From the NCBI RefSeq assembly GCF_000829455.1, contig NZ_JXAK01000054.1, positions 1-47,665 on the forward strand: 47,665 bases of DNA. Reading direction: 5' to 3'. A program made the position numbers and the translations under genes. The DNA comes from Gordoniibacillus kamchatkensis. Its GTDB lineage: Bacteria > Bacillota > Bacilli > Paenibacillales > NBRC-103111. Positions 32,905 through 40,090 of the stretch are shown in pieces. A model generated the notes under the pieces. That model saw only the letters and a program-made list of their open reading frames with translations, was not told the DNA's origin and made no database searches. Every line of letters begins with the position of its first letter. Positions within the stretch are counted from its first letter, which is position 1.

Positions 32905-33402
32905 ATGAATAAGAGAGCTGTTGCGGATAGTCGGAGCAGGGAAGGTAAAGAGCGAAATAGTTCAGGAGATTTTGGTTTGTTGCTCAAGTATTACAGGAAG
33001 CTGAGGAATATGTCGCTTAAAGATTTGGAGGATGCAAGCGGGGGCGAGGTCAGTTCGGCGTATATTCATCGACTGGAGAGCGGCGAACGAACAAGTCCGA
33101 CGATCAGGAAACTCCTGCAACTGTCAAAAGCATTGCGAATACCCGATTCGGTATTGATCTCGACGATTATCAAAAACTCTGTCGAAGATGCCAACGAAGA
33201 GGAGAAAACATTGTCGCTCTCGGAGGTATTGATCCAAAACCAATATTTTGTTGGCAGAAAAGCAATCAGCATGGAGGTCAAAGAGAGGCTTGTCCAAATT
33301 GTCGAATATATTGCAGAAGCGGAATGGTCGCCGAGGAGTAAAATGCGGGAGATGTATGAGCTGTCGGAATTGATCGATCAGCTAAAAGAGGCCATGCAAT
33401 AA
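32905..33402 (+). CDS. XRE-family transcriptional regulator
   Basis: 165 residues, GGAGGGG 6 bases upstream. Residues 24-85 form a helix-turn-helix: FGLLLKYYRKLRNMSLKDLE, then SSAYIHRLESGERTSPTIRK and LQLSKALRIPDSVL. The C-terminal 75 residues are helical and may dimerise or bind a partner. It precedes the rep-like gene by about 160 bases with a terminator between them. In plasmids such genes often control replication-gene expression or partition. Confidence 0.8.
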   Translation: MNKRAVADSRSREGKERNSSGDFGLLLKYYRKLRNMSLKDLEDASGGEVSSAYIHRLESGERTSPTIRKLLQLSKALRIPDSVLISTIIKNSVEDANEEEKTLSLSEVLIQNQYFVGRKAISMEVKERLVQIVEYIAEAEWSPRSKMREMYELSELIDQLKEAMQ

Positions 33403-33415
33403 AATAGGGGATGGA

Positions 33416-33454
33416 GAAGGAGCGAGTTGTTATTGCTCCTTCGTTCATTTTTGT
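33416..33454 (+). terminator. Intrinsic terminator
   Basis: GAAGGAGC (33416-33423) and GCTCCTTC (33435-33442) followed by a T-rich run; closes the XRE gene. Confidence 0.7.
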
Positions 33455-33563
33455 TTACAAGCAAACCGCATTGAAAGTCACTCGATACATAACTTGTTTA
33501 TTGTGACCTGAAAAACGATTATCATTGTAGTAACAGCAACTATAATCGCAGGAGTTCCGCAAG

Positions 33564-34670
33564 ATGAACATATACAGCATCTTCAGCGGCGGCAACGTAA
33601 AGCCGCAAACCCATGAGAAGAGAATAATAAGACAATATCTGATTCAGACTGGCCGGATACATCGCTTCCAACTCAAGAAGAACATAAACAAAGAGAGCTT
33701 CCAGAACATCAAGACGATCCAAGAGTTTGATCGGTATGTCCAGACACGAAAGCTGTTCGGTGAAATATTCATCAATCTGGATATGGAAGAACAAGTTTGG
33801 TATCATTGCGAGTTAATATTCGGCAACGATGCCTGGATTTCGAAGGATGAAAGTGGGATCTACCGCTACTTTTCGAAAATACATTTTGGCGGCACAATTG
33901 GGCTAAACATTTTTGATGTCATTGAAATTCTTTATTGCGACGAAAAAGAGAATGGGGATGCATTTCAAAATGCACGAAACAGACTTGCAAAAATAGCAGG
34001 GCTTGAGGATTTGAGGGATGAATGGAGAGTTCAACAATTTGAAAAGTACCAAAACAATTTGATGTATATTCGCGGCGGAAGAGCTGAACTGGAACAAGAG
34101 TATCCCGAAGTTTTTCAATTTATTCAAAGATATCGACCAATTTTGGAATACATGAACAGCCACAAGGAAGAAGGGTTGTTTCGAGTTTTCAGCTACCAGG
34201 GCGAACACATTTTCTTTGCTTCCACATATCGCCTAAAAGAAAAACTTGGGATCAGTCAATCAACAGCTTCAAGGTCGGTCAATATGCTAACGTTAATCGG
34301 CATGATTGAAAAGATTCCGCATGACAAGCTTCCTGTTCAATTGCTCGGAATTTCAAGTCGAATTTTGGAGCATCGGGCAAGCAAAGGGTACAAGGGCGGC
34401 AAAAGAATCACTCTTTATGGGGTGCCGGAGTACAACAAAGAAACGTTGGAATCGGCTGAAGAGGTTGTGAAAAAGCTTCAAGACGCTGGAAGTTGGGGTA
34501 GTCTCATCACAAAGGAAAAAGTTATCAAATTCTTTGGTGAAGCAAAAGCGAAAGAAGTGTTTCTTGCTGATTACGTAATAAAAGAAGTCGATATTGCCGC
34601 TTCAGAAGATGAGTCAGACATGCAGATCGATAAAGAGTGGGCAAACGGTTACGATTACATACCCTTTTAA
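33564..34670 (+). CDS. Rep-like winged-helix protein with a primase-zinc-domain-like region
   Basis: 368 residues, CAGGAG upstream of ATG 33564. Residues 90-150 (GNDAWISKDESGIYRYFSKI, GGTIGLNIFDVIEIL ... AFQNARNRLAKIAG) follow the order of a primase CHC2-type zinc domain (glycine turn, aromatic strand, GG, DVIEFL helix, then a helix ending in RLA), but all zinc ligands are missing. Residues 210-265 form a winged helix (STYRLKEKLGISQSTASRSV NMLTLIGMIEKI). The tail is acidic. DnaA boxes and an XRE regulator lie upstream, and a structured 0.57-kb element lies downstream, the same arrangement as around the relic at 8124. I infer a replication initiator or primase-associated protein; no exact family is recognised. 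Confidence 0.55.
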   Translation: MNIYSIFSGGNVKPQTHEKRIIRQYLIQTGRIHRFQLKKNINKESFQNIKTIQEFDRYVQTRKLFGEIFINLDMEEQVWYHCELIFGNDAWISKDESGIYRYFSKIHFGGTIGLNIFDVIEILYCDEKENGDAFQNARNRLAKIAGLEDLRDEWRVQQFEKYQNNLMYIRGGRAELEQEYPEVFQFIQRYRPILEYMNSHKEEGLFRVFSYQGEHIFFASTYRLKEKLGISQSTASRSVNMLTLIGMIEKIPHDKLPVQLLGISSRILEHRASKGYKGGKRITLYGVPEYNKETLESAEEVVKKLQDAGSWGSLITKEKVIKFFGEAKAKEVFLADYVIKEVDIAASEDESDMQIDKEWANGYDYIPF

Positions 34671-34697
34671 AGCGAAGCCGCGAAACTTCGCTTTTTT
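34670..34697 (+). terminator. Intrinsic terminator of the rep-like gene
   Basis: AAGCGAAG (34670-34677) and CTTCGCTT (34686-34693) followed by T6, overlapping the stop codon region. A related hairpin precedes the left repeat copy. Confidence 0.8.
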
Positions 34698-35270
34698 AAT
34701 GCCGACTGTCTTTCTTGGTTTAACGCACTAAAATCGAATTCTGATTGCCAAGCGAATTTGTGAAATCACCTGATTTTTGCCTAAAAGCTGAGTGATATTG
34801 CAAATGCCTGTCGCGATGAGTATTCGCATTAAAGCCAAAGCGAAGGCGAAACATTGAATTCCATGATTATTGTCAGGCGTGCGACGGCACGCACCGAGCA
34901 AATTGGCAAAATCGCATGTCGCTCTGATGATTTTGAGCAATAATTTAAGACACTTAATAAATGCAACCATAAATTTACAAATAGCAGGATTCTTCTTATG
35001 TTTTCCGAAAGTTGTTGTTGCATGAAATCGACAGAAGAACAAAACTTTTCACTCGTTGCCGAAAGTAGTGGCATCACATTTTCTTTTAGCGAGGGCGTTT
35101 AATGAAACTTTATCTTGGTCACTGTCAGTCAGCCGAATGATGCGGAAACAAAGAGATTCGCCAATCTACAAGCGATGTGGCAAGTCCACATTGCTTTTCG
35201 AAAACTTTTTGTCGCTAATAATATAGGTATATGTATTCCGAAAGTTGAAAGTGAAATAATTCACATTTCA
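34695..35270 (+). repeat. Right copy of the 0.56-kb structured non-coding repeat
   Basis: This is the inverted partner of 7563-8123. The order of shared blocks is the same over the whole length, from the TTTCTTGGTTTAACGCACTA block just after the rep-like gene to GAAAGTTGAAAGTGAAAT near 35255. Hairpin arms such as GGCGTGC/GCACGC are kept. No open frame is conserved. Because it follows the rep-like gene immediately, an origin (double- or single-strand), an incompatibility determinant, or a structured RNA are the candidates. Homology stops at about 35270. Confidence 0.8.
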
Positions 35271-35416
35271 TAACGCGGCAGAAGCAAGACTGTTCGGTTT
35301 GCACAGATGTGGAATAAACACATGGACTTAGCTCAAACGTGGTTCGACCGAAAATTGCAACATAGCTATTGCAATGCAGGGTAACATTGAGACAGGGGTT
35401 AGGTTGAAAGGGGAAG

Positions 35417-35827
35417 ATGTTAGTGGAAACAATGCGGGAGCCGCAAGTTCGGGATTTTCGAAGGCTGATGGTATATCAAAAAGCAATGGAATGGATCGGG
35501 AAAATCAGGGAGATCGTTAAGGCATGGAAATGGGAGGATAGGCAGGTAATCGGCAATCAGATTTTGAGGGCTTCAACATCTGTGGCCGCTAATATTTCAG
35601 AATCGAACTCGCAGTTATATCTTCAAAAAGAAATCTCATTTCTCAACAATGCACTCGGATCGGCTGGAGAGAGTCAAATGTGGTTAGAGGAAGCCCGTAA
35701 CGCAAAACTGATTGACCAGCAGATGTTCGAGCACTTGGATAACGAAGCGGTTGAAATCAGGAAAATGCTTGTTGCCATGATACGAAAAATCAAATTGGAA
35801 ATAGGTGAAAACAAGAGGGCAGGTTAG
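35417..35827 (+). CDS. Four-helix bundle protein (23S rRNA intervening-sequence type)
   Basis: 136 residues. It starts at ATG 35417 with AAAGGGG very close; ATG 35432 is an alternative. The sequence has the family's hallmarks: RRLMVYQKAMEWIGKIREIV, QVIGNQILRASTSVAANISE, LYLQKEISFLNNALGSAGES, then a C-terminal helix KMLVAMIRKIKLE. Members are pentameric basic four-helix bundles; they are encoded in 23S rRNA intervening sequences or as Avd beside diversity-generating retroelements. No reverse transcriptase or template repeat is visible here, so the role is unknown. Confidence 0.85.
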   Translation: MLVETMREPQVRDFRRLMVYQKAMEWIGKIREIVKAWKWEDRQVIGNQILRASTSVAANISESNSQLYLQKEISFLNNALGSAGESQMWLEEARNAKLIDQQMFEHLDNEAVEIRKMLVAMIRKIKLEIGENKRAG

Positions 35828-35836
35828 GGAAGCGTC

Positions 35837-36019
35837 ATGAAAATCGGCTTAAAAAGTTACGTCACCAGTTTTTTCAAAGCTAAATCGACGAAAAGATGGG
35901 TTTTTGGAATCGAAGCGAAGGAAACTGATAGCATAACTAACAGTTTTGAATACAGGTTATATACCGAGCAAAAAAATGCCTTGTCATGCGGTGGGCTAAT
36001 CACTATAATAGATTATTGA
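35837..36019 (+). CDS. Doubtful small reading frame
   Basis: 60 codons, ATG 35837 with AGGGAAG upstream, 9 bases after the four-helix-bundle gene. The beginning (KIGLKSYVTSFFKAKSTKRW) could be real. The 3' third overlaps the strong promoter at 35981-36009, which lowers confidence. Unknown function. Confidence 0.25.
   Translation: MKIGLKSYVTSFFKAKSTKRWVFGIEAKETDSITNSFEYRLYTEQKNALSCGGLITIIDY
35981..36009 (+). promoter_or_regulatory. Strong promoter before the recombinase-tns operon
   Basis: TTGTCA (35981-35986), exactly 17 bases, TATAAT (36004-36009): near-consensus sigma-A promoter. Start expected near 36016. Confidence 0.8.
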
Positions 36020-36118
36020 ACCAAGTCTACATGAACATAAGGTGCTTTTTGCTCGTAGAAACGTTTTTGCTTTCAAAAAAAGCAATCACGTTCACTATTG
36101 GCAAAAGGCACTTTTTTT
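36016..36118 (+). ncRNA. Short hairpin RNA or attenuated leader ahead of the transposition operon
   Basis: From the promoter at 35981 the transcript would hold a long hairpin. 36039-36052 pairs with 36101-36114 over 14 positions, every one pairing when G-U is allowed. 36060-36073 pairs with 36079-36092 with one 2-base internal loop, and the end loop is CAAAA. T7 (36112-36118) follows, so it ends as an intrinsic terminator 69 bases before the recombinase start. Either a free small RNA of about 100 bases or a leader whose readthrough controls the recombinase-tnsABCD operon. Confidence 0.65.
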
Positions 36119-36186
36119 ATTGACTGAAAGGCAATGAGTAATGATTGGTGTTAGGAAGAAAAACTTTTGGAAAGCGAGGGAATGGA

Positions 36187-37071
36187 ATGATCGACAAATT
36201 TGAGAAAGCCCTGTTAGCAGAAGGAAAAAGCGTGCTGACGATTCAGGCTTATATCAACGATATTCGGCAATTCTTTAATTGGTTAAAGGATTCCCTGGGT
36301 TTTGAATCTGACTCGATTACCGAAACCGATGTACGGGAATTTCGACAATATTTGAATTTGCAAAAGAAACTTAAACCGACCAGTATTAATCGAAAGCTGA
36401 AGAGCGTAGTGGCTTACCAAAGATTTTTGGTAAGGGAAGGAATTTGCAAAGAAGAAATCAAGTTGCAGAAGGTGTTGCTGAAACATACCATCGATTTGAA
36501 TCACGAAATCAAAGTCGTAGATAAACAAAATATGTATCGCTTAAAACGAACCATCGAAGCGGAGAACAATAAGCGGGATATTTGCATTTATTACCTGCTA
36601 TTTGGAACAGGGATTCGATGCTCAGAATTGATATCCATCGAACTTGATGATATCCACTTGACCGATAGGAATGGCAAGAACAATTACAGTTACGTACTCA
36701 TACGGAATGGAAAAGGCAATAAATCACGTAAGGTTAATCTCAACGCCGCCGCTGTTACTGCAATCAAAGAATATTTAGATGTTCGCCCCAATACAGGTTC
36801 AAATAAACTTCTCATCGGTCAACGTGGTCCTTTAACGAGATTGGCTATCAACAAGATTTTAGACAAGTACAGCAGAAAAGCTCAATTGGAACAGAGGGTT
36901 TCACCACACCTTTGCCGACACACTTTCTGTACAGACCTCATTAAGAATGGAAGTGACCCGAAGACTGTCGCATTGTTGACAGGGCATAGTTCCGTCAACA
37001 CCATCTATCAGTATTATGTGTCTTCAAGTGCCGAAGATAAGCAACGGGCGGTCGATGGATTGCAAATTTGA
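36187..37071 (+). CDS. XerC/D-like tyrosine recombinase
   Basis: 294 residues, ATG 36187 with GCGAGGG 6 bases upstream (the frame is open from 36145). The N-terminal SAM-like core-binding domain spans residues 1-90. The catalytic domain has all expected residues: Arg144 (TGIRCSELIS), Lys176 or 179 in the beta hairpin (GKGNKSRKV), His241 and Arg244 (HLCRHTF), His267 (LTGHSSV) and the nucleophile Tyr276 (YQYY). It ends 10 bases before tnsA and is probably in the same transcript, which makes it a candidate resolvase for transposition cointegrates. It could instead resolve plasmid multimers. Confidence 0.85.
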   Translation: MIDKFEKALLAEGKSVLTIQAYINDIRQFFNWLKDSLGFESDSITETDVREFRQYLNLQKKLKPTSINRKLKSVVAYQRFLVREGICKEEIKLQKVLLKHTIDLNHEIKVVDKQNMYRLKRTIEAENNKRDICIYYLLFGTGIRCSELISIELDDIHLTDRNGKNNYSYVLIRNGKGNKSRKVNLNAAAVTAIKEYLDVRPNTGSNKLLIGQRGPLTRLAINKILDKYSRKAQLEQRVSPHLCRHTFCTDLIKNGSDPKTVALLTGHSSVNTIYQYYVSSSAEDKQRAVDGLQI

Positions 37072-37080
37072 TCAGATGAT

Positions 37081-37953
37081 ATGGCTGGGTTAATGGGGGC
37101 GATGATTTTGGCAGGGAGAAGCCAGCAGTGGAAGGACTCCACATTAAAGAGATTTTTGGATGAAGGAAGAGGACAGGGTGAAGAAGATTATAAGCCTTGG
37201 CTCAAAGTCTCGGACATTTCCTCAAAAGGAAGGGTGACGCGGCTTTATTCCAGGAAGCTTAACCGAACCATTCACCTGCTCACTGACTCGCAAACAAGGT
37301 ACTTTTACCTTCTGGAATTTGATGATCGTGTGGTTTCCGTTAAGGAGCAATATCCGCTGTTAAATATTGCAGATATCATGGATCAACTTGACGAATCATT
37401 GGTGAAAAGATTGAAAAATCGGGATGGCACCCCGCATGTTCTTGTTACGACATTTCTGATAACTGCCAAGGACGAAAAAGGGCAACTTCGCACATATGCA
37501 CGGTCTATAAAAGATCGGACTGAGTTGGAGAAAAAAGATACGTTGGAACGCCTGGAGATACAGCGGCGGTACTACGAAAGCCTGAAAATGGAATATGCAA
37601 TCGTGACTTCCGAAGAGATTCCGTATCAGCGATCACGAAATATTGAGTGGGTTCTTCCTGCCTTATATATCGAAGATGCTGGTTTGACAGAACAAGAAGT
37701 TAAGTATTACAGCACATATATAATGGAAGCTTTACGTTCAAAAAGGGAGCCTGTAAGGGGAATATTGGATGCATTTGAACGCGAAACGAAACGGGAAAAG
37801 GGTTTGGGGTTATTCTTGTTTCGCTATCTCATTGCGAGTAAGCAAATCGAAATCAATTTGGATCAAGAAATCAATATAATCCATACACCTGAGCAAATGG
37901 AAGTCGTTGTCAGGGAAAGCACGGGAGTTGGTCGAGATGTACGTAGCGGTTAA
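37081..37953 (+). CDS. tnsA: TnsA-family transposase subunit with degenerate active site
   Basis: 290 residues, a normal TnsA length. The N-terminal nuclease domain is recognisable (KPWLKVSDISSKGRVTRLYS, FDDRVVSVKEQYPLL, GTPHVLVTTFLIT, TLERLEIQRRYYE), and the C-terminal TnsC-contacting domain follows (VLPALYIEDAGLTEQEVKYY). In Tn7 TnsA the catalytic residues are Glu63 (SDLEL), Asp114 (STDFLV) and Gln130/Lys132 (QVK). Here the matching positions are Gln71 (TDSQT), Thr124 (VTTFLI), Ser142 and Lys144 (RSIK), so only the lysine remains. TnsA normally cuts the 5' ends of the transposon; this one probably cannot. It may still bridge TnsB and TnsC. The next start overlaps by 17 bases. Confidence 0.85.
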   Translation: MAGLMGAMILAGRSQQWKDSTLKRFLDEGRGQGEEDYKPWLKVSDISSKGRVTRLYSRKLNRTIHLLTDSQTRYFYLLEFDDRVVSVKEQYPLLNIADIMDQLDESLVKRLKNRDGTPHVLVTTFLITAKDEKGQLRTYARSIKDRTELEKKDTLERLEIQRRYYESLKMEYAIVTSEEIPYQRSRNIEWVLPALYIEDAGLTEQEVKYYSTYIMEALRSKREPVRGILDAFERETKREKGLGLFLFRYLIASKQIEINLDQEINIIHTPEQMEVVVRESTGVGRDVRSG

Positions 37954-40090
37954 CACCTTGTTTCGACATCGAGAAGATCCAACAAAAATTGAACGAATTG
38001 TTTGGCTTGATGAAAGCAATCAAGCAAGCTTTATTGCCGATATAAATCGAAACTGCTATCCAACCTATATGTCACTCCTGGAGATATTCGAAGGTCTGAA
38101 TTGTGGCACATATATAATAGAAGAAACTGATCCGTGGGTGCGGATTATTGATGAAGAATCAATATCAAGATCGGAAAAAGATGCCTGGGATCGGGCTTGG
38201 AAAGTGATGCAATGGATGATTCAGAATCGGTTCGAACCGAGCATCTTTATTCCAGAACAGCGGTCACAAATAATTAAGCAGGCATCGCAGGTTTTTGGTT
38301 TATCGGAGATAGTGATCAGTAAATACGTAAAGAGATACTATGCCAGGGGTTTATCGAGATATGCTTTGCTCCCCGATCTGTCAAACTGTGGAGGCAGAGG
38401 GAAACGACGCGGGGATGGACAGGGGAGCAAGAGGGGGCGTAAACGGAAAACCCCCTCCATTTACTGCGAAATGAATATCAATGAAGAGGTCAAACATATT
38501 TTTAGGCGGTCATTGGACAAGCATTATTATCAAAAGAATCGTCCTTCTCTTCGCTATACTTACGAACAGATGATACGGGAGAATTTTGCTACTGCATATC
38601 GAATGGAAGACGGTGTAAAGATTCCTGTTATTGAAAACGGTACTGAAATTCCGAGTTTTGGGCAGTTTCGCTATTGGTTCGAGAGCTGGCGGGATGCAAA
38701 GAAAGAAGTCATTCTGCGAGACGGAAAGAAAAAATATGAACAACAATATCGTCCCGTCTTGGGTTCGACAAAGCAAGACGTTATGGGACCTGGCTCGCTG
38801 TACCAAATAGACAGCACGGTAGGCGACATCTATCTGGTGAGTTCCTACGACCGCACAAAAATAATCGGTCGTCCGACGATCTACTTCATATGCGATGCGT
38901 ACTCCAGGCTTGTGGTCGGTGTGTATATCGGGCTGGAAAATGCCTCGTGGAGTGGGGCGATGATGGCAATGGAAAATGCTTTTTCCAAATCGAAAGTTGA
39001 CTTTTGTCGCAATTATGGAATTGATATTCAGGAAGAAGACTGGCCTGGTGGAATCCCGACCGCCATTCTTGCCGACAGAGCTGAATTACTCTCTAATAAT
39101 AAAGCATTATCGGTCATCGAAAATCTCAATATTGCTGTGAAAAATACCCCCAGTTACCGTCCTGAGTTTAAATCCGTCGTCGAGAAGCAATTCGACCTGA
39201 TCCAATCGCACATCGCCCCTTTCTTAAAGGGCGGCATTCAGAGCGACTTCCGAGAACGCGGGGCAACCGATTACAGACTGCACAGTACATTGACATTATT
39301 TGAGTATTCTCGAATCGTCATTAAGACGGTTCTGTATTTTAACACGCAACATCATATGGCTGGTTATGAACGAGATGCCATGCAAATTGCACAAAATGTT
39401 CCGCCCATCCCCATTCGACTTTGGGAATTCGGCATGAAAAATCATTCTGGAAAACTTCGTCATGTACCGCAAGATGTGCTTCGTTTCAACTTAATGCCCC
39501 AAGGTCTTGCAGTAGTGACTCAAAGGGGAATCCGCTTCAACGGTATGTATTATGGATCGGAAAACGCCCTCAAGCAGAGGTGGTTTACAAAGGCTCGGTC
39601 AAGTGGGCTATGGGAAGTTCCTGTTAATTACGATCCTCGGAACGTTTCGAATATATATTTGCGTCTGAGCCGAACGGAATTCGAAGTTTGCTACTTGTTG
39701 GAATCACAATCTCGTTATAAAGATCAGACCTTGGATGATGTGAGTTACTTATTGGAATGGGAACAGAAAGAACACGCGGCATATGAAGAAAAAGAATTAG
39801 GGGATCGGATCTCGCTTGCCGCCGAGATTGAATCCATTGTTCAGGACGCCACAAGAAAAACACGTGGTGAACAGACTACTCAATCCAAGACTGCCAGATT
39901 AAAAGGAATTCGAACGAATCGGGATGCTGAAAAGCAGAGGAACAGAGAATCAGAAATGTTCGTATTGGGGCGTGAAGAGCCTCAGAATTCAAGGAAGCCA
40001 AATGATTCCGAAGAGGACGATTTCATGCTTGATGAAATTCAGTTGTTGAGGAAGAAGCAAAAGGAGGGCTTGCATGGAAACCATGATTAA
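37937..40090 (+). CDS. tnsB: TnsB DDE transposase
   Basis: 717 residues from ATG 37937 (GGGAG 9 bases upstream; the frame is open from 37907). N-terminal DNA-binding helices come first (FGLSEIVISKYVKRYYARGL), then the RNase-H-fold core with an intact triad: Asp292 (YQIDSTVGD), Asp380 (ILADRAELL) and Glu416 (FKSVVEKQFD). A beta-barrel and a basic, acidic-ended C-terminal tail follow. TnsB binds the transposon ends and performs 3' cleavage and strand transfer. Intact TnsB beside an apparently dead TnsA predicts nick-and-join, replicative products. Confidence 0.93.
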   Translation: MYVAVNTLFRHREDPTKIERIVWLDESNQASFIADINRNCYPTYMSLLEIFEGLNCGTYIIEETDPWVRIIDEESISRSEKDAWDRAWKVMQWMIQNRFEPSIFIPEQRSQIIKQASQVFGLSEIVISKYVKRYYARGLSRYALLPDLSNCGGRGKRRGDGQGSKRGRKRKTPSIYCEMNINEEVKHIFRRSLDKHYYQKNRPSLRYTYEQMIRENFATAYRMEDGVKIPVIENGTEIPSFGQFRYWFESWRDAKKEVILRDGKKKYEQQYRPVLGSTKQDVMGPGSLYQIDSTVGDIYLVSSYDRTKIIGRPTIYFICDAYSRLVVGVYIGLENASWSGAMMAMENAFSKSKVDFCRNYGIDIQEEDWPGGIPTAILADRAELLSNNKALSVIENLNIAVKNTPSYRPEFKSVVEKQFDLIQSHIAPFLKGGIQSDFRERGATDYRLHSTLTLFEYSRIVIKTVLYFNTQHHMAGYERDAMQIAQNVPPIPIRLWEFGMKNHSGKLRHVPQDVLRFNLMPQGLAVVTQRGIRFNGMYYGSENALKQRWFTKARSSGLWEVPVNYDPRNVSNIYLRLSRTEFEVCYLLESQSRYKDQTLDDVSYLLEWEQKEHAAYEEKELGDRISLAAEIESIVQDATRKTRGEQTTQSKTARLKGIRTNRDAEKQRNRESEMFVLGREEPQNSRKPNDSEEDDFMLDEIQLLRKKQKEGLHGNHD

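Noticed and set aside
36016-36118. Second Tn7-like end upstream of tnsA
   Set aside because: TTTTTGCT occurs twice, faintly like the right-edge repeats, but the spacing is 18 rather than 20 and no TGT terminus is seen; the long hairpin explains the symmetry.
35417-37071. Diversity-generating retroelement
   Set aside because: Only an Avd-like four-helix bundle protein is present; no reverse transcriptase, no template/variable repeat pair.
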